Notes under the pieces: generated by a model | What the model was told of the DNA's origin: nothing | The model's database searches: none | Seen by the model: the letters and a program-made list of their open reading frames with translations, nothing else | Translations under genes and position numbers: made by a program | DNA from: Echinococcus granulosus | Lineage: Eukaryota > Platyhelminthes > Cestoda > Cyclophyllidea > Taeniidae | Reading direction: 5' to 3' | Assembly: GCF_000524195.1 (NCBI RefSeq) | Contig: NW_020170394.1 | Location: forward strand, 156,855 to 220,854 | DNA length: 64,000 nucleotides | In this document: positions 61,692-64,000 of the stretch, in pieces | Layout of the letters: every line of letters begins with the position of its first letter | Position numbering within the stretch: position 1 is the first letter of the stretch

Positions 61692-63400
61692 ACCGATTGT
61701 GAGGCTTCCTTCACCCACAGCAAGTGGTGATGGCATCTGTAGCGTTCTGCACGAAACCGCAGCAATATCCAATAACATCTTGGATGACTTCTGTCCATTG
61801 CTCTACACGTTACCAACAACGAGAAAAAGCAACTCCGACACCTGTTGGTTAAGTACACCAGTAACTTCGCGTCGAGAGGAAGAACCAGTCATCACACACG
61901 CGGGCTATCAGTGAGGCCAGACCAATCTAGCAACCACCCTGACACCGACCGCTCTCTCTGCTAGAAGGGGGCGAACCATTTGGTTGACAGGGTCACGAAG
62001 CCCTCTGAGTCACCGTCAGCTCACCCATTGATTTGTTAAAGAACCAGGTCAATGACCAAAACACCTTCGACTGTGTTTCGACCCAAGACCATTAAATGTG
62101 GTGACAGGATGCTCTTCACCTGTCCCACACCAACGACTCGTTGAATTCCCTACACCGGTCAGAATGACTCTCCACTTTAGACTTAAAACCGGGCCACCGA
62201 CAAGTGCAGACGCCTATGAATTTCAACGGTGTCCTTTAAAACCTGCAGCCCAACAGCCACACTTCCCGGACTTATGCGACAGGCCATGATTGGAATACTC
62301 ACGAAGCACTGCACAATGCACTTCGATGACATCACTGATTATCAGCAGAGGTATAGAAGAACGCAACGATAGCCTTAAATTAGTTTTCAGTCATCCATAA
62401 GAGGCAGAACTGCCACTGAACTTGCCGAAATGTCGGTTTTGTCAAGATCAGTAGCATATCAGGAACACGCAGTTCCGACAAGCAGAATGACAATGACAGA
62501 AGTCCATGCACACCAAATGAAGACATAACTGACACCACTTAGTCATTACTATAGAGGTTAGTAGGTCTCTGGACTTACTGAACCACTACAAACGCTTCAT
62601 TAAAGACCTCGTTAAGATGGATAGTCCGCTACATAACCTGACAGAAAAGCCGGCACAAAAATTTGAATAGGAGGAAGTTCACGATGACACGTTTGAAGGA
62701 CTGAGGCGAGTACTCTGCTCGGCACCGATTGCGGCACTTCCTGATTTCAAGCCAAGTGCCCAACCAGTTATTCTGCACACTGACACAAGCAATACACCTG
62801 TGCGTCGAGCAACCACCATCACTTACGGCAGTGTCAAGCTCAGCATACAGGTGAGACACAACGAGCACTACAGCAGTATGGCTTCATCATGCCGTGCAGG
62901 CCAGGAAACGTACACTGCAACACGCCCCATCTCGCCAACCAGTCTCCAAAAAAACTGATGAAGATGCGGTGAATGCGAACTTTGTGGACAAGGAAATACA
63001 CCCATTACTGATCGGCGACACACCTAGGCTGCATGAGATACAGTTTACGACTCAACAGTAAAGGAGGCGCTCTTATCGGGCAAGGTGAGCCATCATCTGT
63101 GGTGGGAATGACCGCAATCATTTCGAGAGGATGAGGTTTAACTTTATCTGGATAAGATCGGGACGCCTACGCGCCTTGTGGTTCCAGGTTTACTAACACA
63201 AACAGTCCTACAAGACGTACACGAGTGATCTGGCTATGACAGAGGAAAAGGACATGTTGGATGCATTGAGCAATGTGTATCGTGCCCCTCAGGCAGCTGC
63301 CAAAGGCCTCAGTGGTTTATGTCGGACCGGAATAGCTTGCACTCCACAGCAGTCGTACCACTTCAATACACGCCTACAGGACCTTCAGCAAACAGAAGCA

Positions 63401-63432
63401 GAGATAGGGAGAGAGAGATAGATAGATAGAGT
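63401..63432 (+). repeat. GA/GATA microsatellite
   Basis: Short run of GAGA then (GATA) units inside the integrase remnant of the Ty3/Gypsy element. Confidence 0.8.
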
Positions 63433-64000
63433 TAGCACCGGCAGCGCTGGATCCCTACCGATCAGAGAGGGGGGATCTACGTATACTTGCAACCGTATAT
63501 TACTCCATGCAAGTTGCCGAGGCAAAAGCTCCAAAGACTCAAGATTCTCAAACGGCACCCTCAGATTTCCCCAGATTTCTCCAAAACTATGCACAGCAAT
63601 CTGGGTCCTGATTTTGAAGGTCCACTTTGTACGGGACTATGCACACATTTCAGCACCTTAAAGACACGTACAACACATGGTCCTCCGCAAGGTAATGGGC
63701 AGGCAGGAAGGACAAATGCCACTTAAATCGGACTTCTGAAGGAGAGGCGAAGGATTGGAATCCATGCCCAGGCAGTTGCTACTTTGCGTATAGAGCCACA
63801 ATTCATGCAATCACCAGTGTTTCACCATTTAAAATGGTTTCTGACCACGAAATGATAGCATTTATTTACGCTTTTCTATTGAACACCTGTGTATCGAAAC
63901 ACAACGCTGCAGAGTACGCACTGTGACTAGAAGGAAGGCTAAGCCAAATTGGCAGCGTCATGCGTGAAGACTTAAGTCTGTCAAATTTCAGAAAAAAAGG

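Larger units (their letters stand above)
61400..63990 (+). mobile_element. degenerate Ty3/Gypsy LTR retrotransposon, pol region
   Basis: Decayed polyprotein readable in pieces on the plus strand, with stops and frameshifts. Order: retropepsin-like part (61410-61691, ESGAAISAV in place of the DTGA-type site, then VRFIVCSEL and ILRGHLLHNIKAVV); reverse-transcriptase remnants (about 62170-62220, TLDLKPGHRQVQT; MHFDDI in place of YLDDI near 62320); RT tail and RNase H start (62555-62810, HYKRFIKDLVKMDSPLHNLTEK, then APIAALPDF and HTDTSNT); integrase remnants (63160-63350; then MHSNLGPDFEG and KTRTTHGPPQGNGQAGRTN at 63587-63720). The domain order PR-RT-RH-IN is that of Ty3/Gypsy, not Copia. Catalytic Asp residues are replaced or frames broken, so the copy is dead. 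LTRs were not identified; the 3' end may lie past the window. Confidence 0.82.

Overview
The window looks like a piece of a flatworm (platyhelminth) nuclear genome, most likely a cestode. Genes are split by a mix of kilobase introns and a class of very short introns (28-49 nt). Base composition is moderate, intergenic space is wide, and old dispersed repeats and a decayed Ty3/Gypsy element are present. The host assignment is inference; no species marker is visible.

Layout, left to right. (1) 777-8325, minus: the 5' half of a polypeptide GalNAc-transferase gene whose remaining exons lie beyond the left edge. (2) 11604-13700, plus: an intronless bifunctional pseudouridine-5'-phosphate glycosidase / PfkB kinase. 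(3) 15705-16050, plus: ribosomal protein eL36 in two exons with a 37-nt intron. (4) 20115-22849 and 24771-28617, both minus: two tandem, divergent pyruvate-kinase paralogues with matching intron positions but altered active-site residues. (5) 30792-31861, plus: a GDP-D-glucose phosphorylase (GDPGP1) homologue of the HIT superfamily, 5' end unresolved. (6) 32500-42179, minus: a nuclear-pore membrane glycoprotein 210 (NUP210/gp210) gene of about 23 exons. (7) 43201-56353, plus: a KDM5/JARID1 histone H3K4 demethylase with JmjN, ARID, three PHD fingers, JmjC, C5HC2 and PLU-1 regions. (8) 57284-60237, minus: lipoyl synthase (LIAS), 5' exons not found. (9) about 61400-63990, plus: a degenerate Ty3/Gypsy polyprotein (protease, RT, RNase H and integrase remnants).

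These are independent eukaryotic genes, not an operon. NUP210 and KDM5 are divergent across about 1 kb that carries two copies of a dispersed repeat. GDPGP1/NUP210 and KDM5/LIAS are convergent. Themes are housekeeping: glycosylation, nucleoside salvage, translation, carbohydrate metabolism and quality control, nuclear pore, chromatin and mitochondrial cofactor synthesis.

I did not find a clearly new multigene system. The most interesting items are the tandem pyruvate-kinase-like genes that have lost catalytic residues, a paralogue-specific 32-nt intron and a 28-nt intron in those genes, the intronless pseudouridine fusion enzyme, and a five-copy dispersed repeat family. All exon borders were read by eye from GT/AG sites, phase and family similarity, and need transcript confirmation.
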